A stretch of 64,000 bases of DNA from positions 62,001-126,000 of the forward strand of contig JAGYIX010000006.1 in the NCBI GenBank assembly GCA_018402205.1, read 5' to 3'. This document shows, piece by piece, positions 28,240 to 35,945 of this stretch. The notes beneath the pieces were generated by a model. It saw only the letters and a list, made by a program, of their open reading frames with translations. It made no database searches and was not told the origin of the DNA. This DNA comes from Flavobacteriaceae bacterium. GTDB lineage: Bacteria > Bacteroidota > Bacteroidia > Flavobacteriales > Flavobacteriaceae. Each line of letters starts with the position of its first letter. Within the stretch, counting starts at the first letter, position 1. The position numbers and the translations under genes were made by a program.

Positions 28240-28341
28240 TTCTTGAGCACTAAAATGTTACAATGCTAGTTTGTCTGCTACACCAGAATTAAGGTCAGCA
28301 TCTTTATTAAATAGCAGATTTTGTTAAATCTGTAACAATCA

Positions 28342-28372
28342 TTTGGTTGGCTCGCCGAAAAGAGTAGTTTTA
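28342..28372 (+). promoter_or_regulatory. Promoter of the arginine operon leader
   Basis: TTTG at 28342-28345, a 19-base spacer, then TAGTTTTA at 28365-28372, 7 of 8 matches to TAnnTTTG. This is the canonical Bacteroidota layout. The predicted start of transcription (about 28378-28381) coincides with the ATG of the leader peptide. Confidence 0.6.
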
Positions 28373-28380
28373 CGCTCTCA

Positions 28381-28437
28381 ATGAACGCACTACAGCACTT
28401 ATCGCTTCCGATTCGACGTTTCCGTCGCCGCCCGTAA
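28381..28437 (+). CDS. Putative arginine-sensing leader peptide, 18 residues
   Basis: The frame encodes MNALQHLSLPIRRFRRRP followed by TAA. Codons 12, 13, 15, 16 and 17 are arginine (CGA, CGT, CGT, CGC, CGC). It lies about 94 bases ahead of the first gene of the arginine operon and immediately behind the promoter. This is the form of an attenuation leader peptide: a ribosome short of charged tRNA-Arg would stall there and change folding of the downstream leader. The arginine codons also form a perfect small hairpin CGACG-TTTC-CGTCG (28414-28427). The proximity of promoter and ATG suggests a leaderless or nearly leaderless message. Confidence 0.7.
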   Translation: MNALQHLSLPIRRFRRRP

Positions 28438-28476
28438 GGGTGTGTGCTGTTTTTGGAATTAGGTGAGTCCAGTTCC
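28392..28476 (+). promoter_or_regulatory. Candidate attenuator structures in the arginine leader
   Basis: Possible stems are ACAGCAC (28392-28398) with GTGCTGT (28444-28450), followed by TTTT; CGACG/CGTCG (28414-28427); CGCCC-GTAA-GGGTG (28429-28442); and GGAATT(A)GG-TGAGT-CCAGTTCC (28455-28476). The first stem plus T run resembles a terminator but has a 45-base loop. I cannot tell which pair is terminator and which is antiterminator. Confidence 0.4.
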
Positions 28477-28530
28477 GTCTTCTCTAAGAGTCTTTTCAAC
28501 CAAGTTTTAATTTTTTAGCTGATAGCTATC

Positions 28531-29079
28531 ATGGAAATCTGCTTTGCAGACGAGTCGCATCATCGTTATGCGCAAGAAATCTGCGACACTATACAAGACG
28601 CCGCTCAAAAGCGCGGAACCGGAATTGCCCGCCGCACCCCTGAGTACATTTGCACTCGAATGACCAACGGAAACGCGGTGATTGCCCTCGAGGGCGATCG
28701 GTTTGCCGGATTCTGTTACATCGAGCGATGGGGAGACAAAGACTTTGTGGCCCACTCTGGCTTAATTGTTCATGAAGACTTTAGGGGTCTGGGGCTGGCC
28801 AAAGCCATCAAGAAGAAGGTACTCGAGCTTTCTATACTGAAATATCCGGAGGCCAAGATTTTTGGAATCACCACTGGGTCTGCCGTGATGAAGATCAACT
28901 ACCAGCTGGGTTACAAGCCCGTCACTTTCAGTGAACTCACCTCTGATTCTAAGTTTTGGGACGGATGTCAAACCTGCCTGAATTACGACGTGCTCACTCG
29001 AACCTCTCGTAAGATGTGCCTGTGCACCGGAATGCTTTACGACAAACACTTAAAATCTCCAGAGAATGAAGAAGAATAA
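28531..29079 (+). CDS. GNAT acyltransferase of the arginine operon (probable acylglutamate synthase)
   Basis: The 182-residue GNAT protein is the first gene of the arginine operon and overlaps argG by 14 bases. The acyl-CoA loop is HEDFRGLGLAKAIKKKV (about 76-92). The operon has no separate argA or argJ, so this protein is the likely source of N-acylglutamate, the first committed intermediate. Because the transcarbamylase in this operon looks succinyl-specific, the acyl donor may be succinyl-CoA and not acetyl-CoA. That donor choice is inference; the sequence alone does not show it. Confidence 0.75.
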   Translation: MEICFADESHHRYAQEICDTIQDAAQKRGTGIARRTPEYICTRMTNGNAVIALEGDRFAGFCYIERWGDKDFVAHSGLIVHEDFRGLGLAKAIKKKVLELSILKYPEAKIFGITTGSAVMKINYQLGYKPVTFSELTSDSKFWDGCQTCLNYDVLTRTSRKMCLCTGMLYDKHLKSPENEEE

Positions 29080-30262
29080 AATTGTAGTTATTGCCTACAG
29101 CGGAGGCCTAGACACCTCTTATTGTGCGCACTTAATGGCTTCAGATCCTGAAAACGAGGTGCATGCAGTCACGGTGAATACCGGGGGATTTTCTGCAGAA
29201 GAGGTGGCCGATATTGAACAAAAGGCCCTCGCTTTTGGAGTCGACAAGTACCTGTGTATAGACGCGCAACAGGTGCTTTACGATGATGTGCTGAGGTACT
29301 TGATCTACGGAAATGTTCTAAGAAACAACACCTATCCGCTTTCGGTTAGCGCAGAGCGGGCCACGCAAGCCCTTGAACTGGTGAACTATGCTAAGGCTGT
29401 TTCGGCCTCTGCCATTGTTCACGGATCAACCGGCGCCGGAAACGATCAGGTGCGTTTCGATCTGATGTTTCAGGTCTTGGCTCCCGAGCTAGAAATCATC
29501 ACCCCCATTCGCGATCAAAAGCTCTCGAGAGAAGAGGAGATTGCCTACTTAAAGGCTCACGGATACGCCTATTCGTGGGAAAAGGCAAAATATTCGATCA
29601 ACAAGGGGCTTTGGGGAACCTCTGTAGGCGGAGCTGAGACGCTCACCTCTTCAAAGGGGCTGCCCGAAGAGGCCTATGTTTCTCAACTGAGCCGCTCCGA
29701 CAGCGAATCGATCAGCCTAAGCTTTGAAAAGGGCGAATTGGTCGCGCTTAACGGTGCAGCCGATAAGGCGGTGTCACTGATTAAAAAGCTCGAAAAGATT
29801 GCCGCCGCATTTGCCATTGGCCGAGACATACATGTTGGAGATACCATCTTGGGCATCAAGGGTAGAGTGGGATTCGAGGCTCCTTCTGCGCTTATCATTC
29901 TGAAAGCCCATGAGCTCTTGGAGAAACACACTCTCACCAAGTGGCAGCAGTTTCACAAGCAACAGCTCGCTCAGTGGTACGGCATGTTGTTGCACGAGGG
30001 GCAATTGCTAGATCCGGCCATGCGCAATATAGAGGCCTACCTAGTTGACAGTCAAAAACAGGTGAGCGGAACCGTTTATGTGAAGCTGCATCCATACCGC
30101 TTCGAGCTTTTAGGCATCGATTCACCTTACGATCTGATGCAGTCAAAGGTGGCCACCTACGGAGAGACCAATGCCGCCTGGGATGCTAACGACGCCAAAG
30201 GATTCATCAAGCTCTACGGCATGGGGATCAAACTGGCTCAAAACGTGAAAAGAGATGATTAA
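29066..30262 (+). CDS. argG: Argininosuccinate synthase
   Basis: ArgG joins citrulline and aspartate with ATP to form argininosuccinate. The N-terminal P-loop is AYSGGLDTSYC (9-19), the ATP pyrophosphatase signature. Conserved blocks HGSTGAGNDQVRFD (about 118-131) and the PIRDQKLSREEEIAYLKAHG region follow. Length 398 is normal. It overlaps argC by 8 bases. Confidence 0.97.
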   Translation: MKKNKIVVIAYSGGLDTSYCAHLMASDPENEVHAVTVNTGGFSAEEVADIEQKALAFGVDKYLCIDAQQVLYDDVLRYLIYGNVLRNNTYPLSVSAERATQALELVNYAKAVSASAIVHGSTGAGNDQVRFDLMFQVLAPELEIITPIRDQKLSREEEIAYLKAHGYAYSWEKAKYSINKGLWGTSVGGAETLTSSKGLPEEAYVSQLSRSDSESISLSFEKGELVALNGAADKAVSLIKKLEKIAAAFAIGRDIHVGDTILGIKGRVGFEAPSALIILKAHELLEKHTLTKWQQFHKQQLAQWYGMLLHEGQLLDPAMRNIEAYLVDSQKQVSGTVYVKLHPYRFELLGIDSPYDLMQSKVATYGETNAAWDANDAKGFIKLYGMGIKLAQNVKRDD

Positions 30263-31238
30263 AGTAGCTATTATAGGTGCTTCGGGCTATACCGGAGCCG
30301 AACTGTTGCGCTTGCTGGTCAGACATCCAGAAGTTCAGCTTGAATGCGCCTACAGCCGCACCAATAGTGGGCGAATGGTTTCGGCCGTTCACCCCGATCT
30401 TTTGGGGCAAACCGATTTGGTGTTCAGCGAGGCATTGCCGCAAGGGGCCGATGTCTGGTTCTTGTGCCTGCCGCATGGCGAATCGGCCGACTTTCTAAGC
30501 AAGCACCGCTCAACGATTGGCAACGCCCGAATCATCGACCTCAGCAATTCATTCAGGCACATGAACTCAGCCACGCACGACGGTCGAAACTTTGTATTTG
30601 GACTTCCGGAACTCAACGCGGCGGCGATAAAAAAGGCCGATAACATTGCAAACCCCGGTTGTTTCGCCACCGCCATCACCTTGGCTCTTGCCCCACTCTA
30701 TCACGGCGGGCTGCTGAACGAAAGCAATGAGGTGCACGTGAATGCAACCACTGGCAGTACTGGAGCGGGCACCGCACTGTCTCCTACCTCACATTTTAGT
30801 TATAGAGTGAATAATCTTTCGTGGTATAAGCCTTTTGTGCATCAACATCTAGCGGAGATTGCCGAGCAGCTCACCCGCAAACCTAAGGCCCAGCCCAAGC
30901 TCTACTTTTTGCCCCAACGCGGCGCCTTTACTAGAGGCATTTTCGCCACGGCCTATACGCATTTCAACGGAACCTTAGCCGAGGCAAAGGCCCTATATGC
31001 AGACTTTTACAAGGGGGCGGTTTTTACGCACCTCAGCCCAGATCCGCTGCAGTTAAAGTCGGTTGTAGGCACCAATAATTGCCAGATACACCTGCATCAG
31101 CACGAAGATATGCTGCTGCTAACAGCCGTGATCGACAACCTTATCAAGGGGGCCTCAGGCCAAGCGGTAGAGAATATGAACTTGATGTTCGGTTTTGAGC
31201 AATCTACCGCACTTCAGCTTAAAGCCAACCTGTACTAA
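30255..31238 (+). CDS. argC: N-acyl-gamma-glutamyl-phosphate reductase
   Basis: ArgC reduces N-acyl-glutamyl phosphate to the semialdehyde with NADPH. The NADP-binding GASGYTGAELLRLL (8-21) starts the protein, and the catalytic cysteine is in NPGCFATAI (Cys136 or so). Length 327 is typical. The stop overlaps the proC start by one base. If the pathway is succinylated, the substrate would be N-succinyl-glutamyl phosphate. Confidence 0.96.
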   Translation: MIKVAIIGASGYTGAELLRLLVRHPEVQLECAYSRTNSGRMVSAVHPDLLGQTDLVFSEALPQGADVWFLCLPHGESADFLSKHRSTIGNARIIDLSNSFRHMNSATHDGRNFVFGLPELNAAAIKKADNIANPGCFATAITLALAPLYHGGLLNESNEVHVNATTGSTGAGTALSPTSHFSYRVNNLSWYKPFVHQHLAEIAEQLTRKPKAQPKLYFLPQRGAFTRGIFATAYTHFNGTLAEAKALYADFYKGAVFTHLSPDPLQLKSVVGTNNCQIHLHQHEDMLLLTAVIDNLIKGASGQAVENMNLMFGFEQSTALQLKANLY

Positions 31239-32029
31239 TGAAGACTATAGCCATTATCGGAGCCGGAAACCTAGGTCTAAGCATAGCCGAAGGGCTGCAC
31301 CAAAACGGATACCAGTTGCACCTTTCAAGGCGAAAACTGCCGGCCTTGGCCGCATGGGCCGAACGCCCAAATGTGAACGTATTTTCGGCTAATGCTTCGG
31401 CCGTTACAGACGCCCACATCGTCATCATAGCGGTGCAACCTCGCCATTTGCAGGCTGTACTTTCAGAGATCAAAGAGGCATTAACGGCTGATCAAGTCGT
31501 CGTTTCAACAGCCGCCGGATATGGGCTAGATCGTTTGGAGTCGCTTTTAGGAAACCAGCAGCCCCTGCTAAGAGCCATGCCGAATACCGCTATTTCGGTC
31601 AAGGCCTCGATGACCACCCTGAGCGCAAATGCCTCAGGACAGCCTCACATCGAGGCGGTCAAAGAACTGTTTGATTGCGTAGGGCAAACCCTGCTGATAG
31701 ACGAAGAGCAGATGCAGGCGGCAACCGTGTTGTGCGCCAGCGGAATCGCCTTCTGGTTGCGATTGATCCGCGCAAGCACACAAGGAGGGGTTGAAATGGG
31801 ATTTGAATCTGAAACGGCCCTAAAAATGGCCACGCAAACCGCCTTTGGAGCCGCACAGCTCTTGCTGAGCTCGGGCCACCACCCCGAGGCCGAGATAGAC
31901 CGAGTGACCACACCCAAGGGCTGCACCATTACCGGGCTAAACGTGATGGAGCATCAGGGAATGAGTTCGGCCTTTATTCAAGGATTGACGGCCTCGTTTG
32001 AAAAGATTAACGAATTAAAAAAACAGTAG
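31238..32029 (+). CDS. proC: Pyrroline-5-carboxylate reductase
   Basis: ProC reduces 1-pyrroline-5-carboxylate to proline. The 263-residue protein has the N-terminal dinucleotide fold IAIIGAGNLGLSIAEGL (3-19) and the family block LRAMPNTAISVKASMT, with the C-terminal helical region containing TPKGCTITGLNVME. Its place inside an arginine operon is unusual outside flavobacteria and links proline and arginine synthesis, both of which draw on glutamate. Confidence 0.95.
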   Translation: MKTIAIIGAGNLGLSIAEGLHQNGYQLHLSRRKLPALAAWAERPNVNVFSANASAVTDAHIVIIAVQPRHLQAVLSEIKEALTADQVVVSTAAGYGLDRLESLLGNQQPLLRAMPNTAISVKASMTTLSANASGQPHIEAVKELFDCVGQTLLIDEEQMQAATVLCASGIAFWLRLIRASTQGGVEMGFESETALKMATQTAFGAAQLLLSSGHHPEAEIDRVTTPKGCTITGLNVMEHQGMSSAFIQGLTASFEKINELKKQ

Positions 32030-32033
32030 CCAG

Positions 32034-33158
32034 ATGAGTTTGTATCAAGTCTATGCCCAATACCCCATCACTATCGTTTCTGCCAATGGCATGCAGCTGG
32101 TCGACGATAAGGGAGACATCTATCTCGATTATTACGGAGGGCACGCGGTTATTTCAGTGGGGCACGGGCACCCGCATTATACCCAAGCACTTCACGACCA
32201 ACTCGATCGCATTGCCTTTTATTCAAATGTGATCGAGAATCCGCTTCAAGTAGAGCTAGACCAGCGCATCAATGCCCATCTAGAAGAGCCTTACCAGCTG
32301 TTTATGTGCAGCACCGGGGCTGAGGCTAACGAGAACGCCATGAAGCTGGCTTCTTTCAAGACGCAGCGCAAAAAGATCCTAGCCTTTAAAAACAGTTTTC
32401 ACGGTCGAACATCGGCTGCGGTGGCCGTCACAGACAGCCCTAAGATTTGGGCTCCCCTTAACACGGGCCATGAGGTAGATTTTGTGCCGTTCGAAGACCT
32501 AGAGACGTGCGAGCAACTGCTGAGCTCGCGCGCTTACGCGGCCGTCATCATCGAAACGGTGCAAGGCGTAGGAGGGCTTGATCAGCCCTCGGTAGAATTT
32601 GCGAAGGGCCTGCAACAGCTTTGTGAAGCGCACGGAAGCATGCTTATCGCCGACGAGGTGCAATCGGGGTTTGGAAGAACGGGGGCCTTTTTTTCATACC
32701 AGCGTTTTGGGCTTTCTCCAGACATCATCAGCATGGCCAAAGGAATGGGTAACGGATTTCCGGTGGCAGGCATCATGGTCAAACAACAATACCAGGCCGT
32801 TCAAGGCGAGCTAGGCACCACTTTTGGAGGTAATTTTCTAGCCTGTCGGGCCGCGCTAGCCGTTATAGATATTATCGAAAATGAAAATCTGATCGCGCAT
32901 GCCAAACGTCTCGAACAGGTTTTTCGAAAGGCCGTAAGCGAGGCCTCTTTGCCCGCCACCATCAAGGGGGCTGGGCTGATGATCGGGCTTGACTTTAAGG
33001 CGCCCACAGCCGAACTCAGAAAAAAATTGCTGTTCGAAGACCACCTGTTTGTGGGCTCTTCGAGCAATCCGAATGTAGTGCGAATTTTACCGGCACTGAC
33101 TATTGACGAAGAGGCCATCATTCACTTGGTGAGCTGCATAAAAAAACACTGCGCATGA
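32034..33158 (+). CDS. argD: Acyl-ornithine aminotransferase
   Basis: This class III PLP aminotransferase makes N-acylornithine from the semialdehyde and glutamate. The PLP lysine is in SMAKGMGNGFPVAG (about residue 231). Other family blocks are CSTGAEANENAMKLA (about 88-102) and ADEVQSGFGRTG (about 206-217). The 374-residue length is close to normal. It overlaps argF' by 4 bases. Confidence 0.95.
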   Translation: MSLYQVYAQYPITIVSANGMQLVDDKGDIYLDYYGGHAVISVGHGHPHYTQALHDQLDRIAFYSNVIENPLQVELDQRINAHLEEPYQLFMCSTGAEANENAMKLASFKTQRKKILAFKNSFHGRTSAAVAVTDSPKIWAPLNTGHEVDFVPFEDLETCEQLLSSRAYAAVIIETVQGVGGLDQPSVEFAKGLQQLCEAHGSMLIADEVQSGFGRTGAFFSYQRFGLSPDIISMAKGMGNGFPVAGIMVKQQYQAVQGELGTTFGGNFLACRAALAVIDIIENENLIAHAKRLEQVFRKAVSEASLPATIKGAGLMIGLDFKAPTAELRKKLLFEDHLFVGSSSNPNVVRILPALTIDEEAIIHLVSCIKKHCA

Positions 33159-34102
33159 AGCATTTTACCTCGATTAACGATTTGAGTGAGCCTAGGAAGG
33201 CGGTTTTAGAGGCTCTGGAGCTTAAGAAAAAAGCGAACCAACTCGATCTCAGCATAACCAGAGACAAGGTGCTCTGCCTGCTCTTTTTTAACAACAGCCT
33301 GCGCACCCGCTTAAGCACAGAGCGAGCAGCTATGTACTTGGGAATGAAGGTGATGGTTATGCAGATAAGCGAGACCGGATGGGCCCTTGAATTTGAAGAC
33401 GGCGTCGTGATGAATGCCGATAAAGCCGAGCACGTTAAAGAAGCCGCCGCCGTGGTATCCCAGTACGCAGATGTCATTGGCATTCGCTCGTTTCCGACCT
33501 TAACAGACAAGGCTTTCGATCAAGAAGAGCGCGTGCTCAGTGCCTTTGTGCGCTATGCCAGTGTTCCGGTGGTTAGCCTAGAAGGAGCCACCGAGCACCC
33601 ACTTCAGGCCCTTGCTGACGCCATGACCATTGAAGAGCAGCGATTGACCCCAAGACCCAAAGTGGTGCTGAGCTGGGCGCCTCATGTGCGCAGCCTTCCG
33701 CACGCCGTCGCCAATTCATTTGTGTTGATGATGCAGCGTCAAGAGGTCGATCTCGTGTTGACCTACCCAAAGGCCTATGCCCTAGACCCTGCAATCGTCA
33801 AAGACAGCAGAGTTATACACGACCAGGAGCAAGCCTTTGAGGGGGCCGATTTTGTCTACGCCAAGAACTGGAGTAGCTTCGAAAACTACGGGCAGCGCCC
33901 CGAGGTAACCGAAGACTTCACGATTACCGCGGCCAAGCTAAAGCAGGCCAAGTTCATGCACTGCCTGCCCATTAGGCGCAACGTGGTTGCTGAAGATGCT
34001 GTGCTAGATGGGCCAAACTCACTGGTTATAGAGCAGGCCAACAACCGCACCTTCTCGGCCCTTTGGGCGCTTAGAGAACTGCTCACACACCAACGCCCAT
34101 GA
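33155..34102 (+). CDS. argF': N-acylornithine transcarbamylase, probably N-succinyl-L-ornithine type
   Basis: The enzyme transfers a carbamoyl group to N-acylornithine, giving N-acylcitrulline. The carbamoyl phosphate site SLRTRLST (48-55), the 'HPLQ' block (about 148-151) and HCLPIRRN (about 269) are present. The residue that decides between N-acetyl and N-succinyl substrates (Glu92 in the Xanthomonas acetyl enzyme, Pro90 in the Bacteroides fragilis succinyl enzyme) is Ala91 here, in DKAEH. Published swaps at this residue show that a small or proline side chain favours succinylornithine. I call it succinyl-type, with moderate certainty. Confidence 0.9.
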   Translation: MKHFTSINDLSEPRKAVLEALELKKKANQLDLSITRDKVLCLLFFNNSLRTRLSTERAAMYLGMKVMVMQISETGWALEFEDGVVMNADKAEHVKEAAAVVSQYADVIGIRSFPTLTDKAFDQEERVLSAFVRYASVPVVSLEGATEHPLQALADAMTIEEQRLTPRPKVVLSWAPHVRSLPHAVANSFVLMMQRQEVDLVLTYPKAYALDPAIVKDSRVIHDQEQAFEGADFVYAKNWSSFENYGQRPEVTEDFTITAAKLKQAKFMHCLPIRRNVVAEDAVLDGPNSLVIEQANNRTFSALWALRELLTHQRP

Positions 34103-34869
34103 AAGCACTTTACATCTTAAAAATAGGGGGAGAGCTGCTTCAAGATCCGGCTGCTTTACGCGAAGTGTTGAGGGCGTTCGCCGCGATTTCTGGCCCTAAG
34201 ATTTTGGTGCACGGAGGGGGTCGCGAGGTGACCGACCTCAGCAGAAAACTCGGAGTTGAGCCCCAGATCGTCGACGGAAGGCGCATTACCGACGCCTTTC
34301 AGCTCGATTTGGCACTCATGTTGTATGCCGGAAAGATCAATACGCAGCTTGTGGCCAGCCTTCAGGGGCTCGGCCTGAATTGTGCGGGCTTTAATGGATC
34401 TGACCTCAACCTCATACAGTGCAAAAAGCGCGAGGCAGCGGCCCTAGATTACGGTTTTGTGGGCGATATCACCCAGATAAACGTCGAAGCTTTCACGCTG
34501 CTCTTGAACCAAGGCATATGCCCTGTGCTTTGCTCGATCACTCACGATGCCAACGGGCAGCTCTTGAACACCAACGCCGATACGATCGCCACCGAGGTAG
34601 CCCAGGCCTTGGGTGCGCAGTATGCGGTAAGCCTCGATTTGCTGATGGGTCCCTCAGGGATCATGATCGATCTTTCAGACGAGCATTCGCTCATAGAAAA
34701 GCTCAGCCTAGAGCGCTACGAGCAGCTTTTGGCCGAAGGGGTATTGTCAGACGGAATTTTACCCAAACTGCACAACGCCTTCAGCGCCCTTAAGAAGGGG
34801 GTAAAGCGCGTTCGGGTGGGCAACAAGTCTTTAATACAGCATCAAAAAGGAACCGAGATATGTCTATAA
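34099..34869 (+). CDS. argB: N-acylglutamate kinase
   Basis: ArgB phosphorylates N-acylglutamate with ATP. It belongs to the amino acid kinase family: KIGGELLQDPAAL (8-20) is the phosphate-binding start, VHGGGREVTDLSRKLG (35-50) binds substrate, and the C-terminal part has NTNADTIATEVAQALG. The 256-residue length is the short, arginine-insensitive type (no N-terminal helix), so feedback inhibition probably does not act on this step and control by the leader peptide would matter more. Confidence 0.94.
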   Translation: MKALYILKIGGELLQDPAALREVLRAFAAISGPKILVHGGGREVTDLSRKLGVEPQIVDGRRITDAFQLDLALMLYAGKINTQLVASLQGLGLNCAGFNGSDLNLIQCKKREAAALDYGFVGDITQINVEAFTLLLNQGICPVLCSITHDANGQLLNTNADTIATEVAQALGAQYAVSLDLLMGPSGIMIDLSDEHSLIEKLSLERYEQLLAEGVLSDGILPKLHNAFSALKKGVKRVRVGNKSLIQHQKGTEICL

Positions 34870-35945
34870 GCACGCGAACCCAAGAAGCCATTGATCTGTT
34901 GTCGCAGCTCATTGAGACCCCCTCTTTCTCGTCTGAAGAAGCCCATAGCTCGGCACTCATCGAGCAGTGGTTAACCCACCGAGGCGTTCTGACTAAGCGC
35001 TTTCACCACAACATCTATGCGGTTAATCGATACGAAGATGCCGCCAAACCCTACTTGCTGCTGAATTCGCATCACGATACGGTGCGCCCGAACAAGGCCT
35101 ATACCCGCGACCCCTTTAAGGCCAGTATAGAAGACGGCAAACTCTACGGATTAGGGAGCAATGATGCCGGCGGAGCGCTTGTATCCCTGATGAGCGCCTT
35201 TGTGCATTTTTATGAGCGCAAAGACCTTCCGTACAACTTGATCCTCGCCGCTTCAGCCGAAGAAGAAACCGCTGGGCCGCTTAGCCTGAGTGCACTGCTC
35301 AACGAATTGCCGCCCATCGATTTGGCCATTGTGGGCGAGCCTACCTTGTTGCAGATGGCCATAGCCGAAAAGGGGTTAATCGTCTATGACGCAGTTGTAA
35401 GCGGAACCCCCTCACACGCCGCGCATGTGAACGATGACAACGCCATCATGAACACCGTTGAGGTGCTGAACTGGTTTAAATCGCTTGAATTCGATCGCCT
35501 TTCGGAGACCTTAGGGGCCGTAAAAACAACCGTCACACAAATCAGTGCCGGCAAGCAGCACAACGTGGTTCCGGCCTCGGTCGACCTAGTGGTAGACGTG
35601 CGCGTGACCGATGCCTATACAAACGAAGAAATTGATGCCTTTTTCACTGCCCACGCCCCATGCGCAATGAAGGCGCGATCGCTCAGGCTGCGCTCTTCGG
35701 GCATACCCAAATCGCATCCGCTTGTAGTAGCCGGAGAGGCCCTTGGGCTTAAGACCTACGGATCACCAACCCTTTCAGACCAGGCGGCCCTCAGCTGCCC
35801 ATCGATCAAGATGGGCCCCGGAGACAGTCTCAGATCACATTCTGCAGACGAATTTATTTTCACTCAAGAGATCGACGCCGCGATCACTCTGTATATTGAT
35901 TTACTCGAACGCTTTTTTGATCAACTCAACACCTCAAGCTCATGA
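34860..35945 (+). CDS. argE: M20-family deacylase (acetyl/succinyl-citrulline or -ornithine deacylase)
   Basis: The M20 metallopeptidase fold removes the acyl group late in the pathway. Because the transcarbamylase acts on acylornithine, the substrate is probably N-acylcitrulline. Zinc-binding motifs are NSHHDTV (about 68-74), GSNDAGG (about 99-105) and AEEETAG (about 134-140). Length is 361 residues. It overlaps argB by 10 bases and argH by 4. Confidence 0.9.
   Translation: MSISTRTQEAIDLLSQLIETPSFSSEEAHSSALIEQWLTHRGVLTKRFHHNIYAVNRYEDAAKPYLLLNSHHDTVRPNKAYTRDPFKASIEDGKLYGLGSNDAGGALVSLMSAFVHFYERKDLPYNLILAASAEEETAGPLSLSALLNELPPIDLAIVGEPTLLQMAIAEKGLIVYDAVVSGTPSHAAHVNDDNAIMNTVEVLNWFKSLEFDRLSETLGAVKTTVTQISAGKQHNVVPASVDLVVDVRVTDAYTNEEIDAFFTAHAPCAMKARSLRLRSSGIPKSHPLVVAGEALGLKTYGSPTLSDQAALSCPSIKMGPGDSLRSHSADEFIFTQEIDAAITLYIDLLERFFDQLNTSSS

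Noticed and set aside
28378-28530. Simple single-hairpin rho-independent terminator upstream of the acyltransferase gene
   Set aside because: No compact GC-rich hairpin directly followed by a T run is visible. The best candidate has a 45-base loop, so I list it only as a possible attenuator element.
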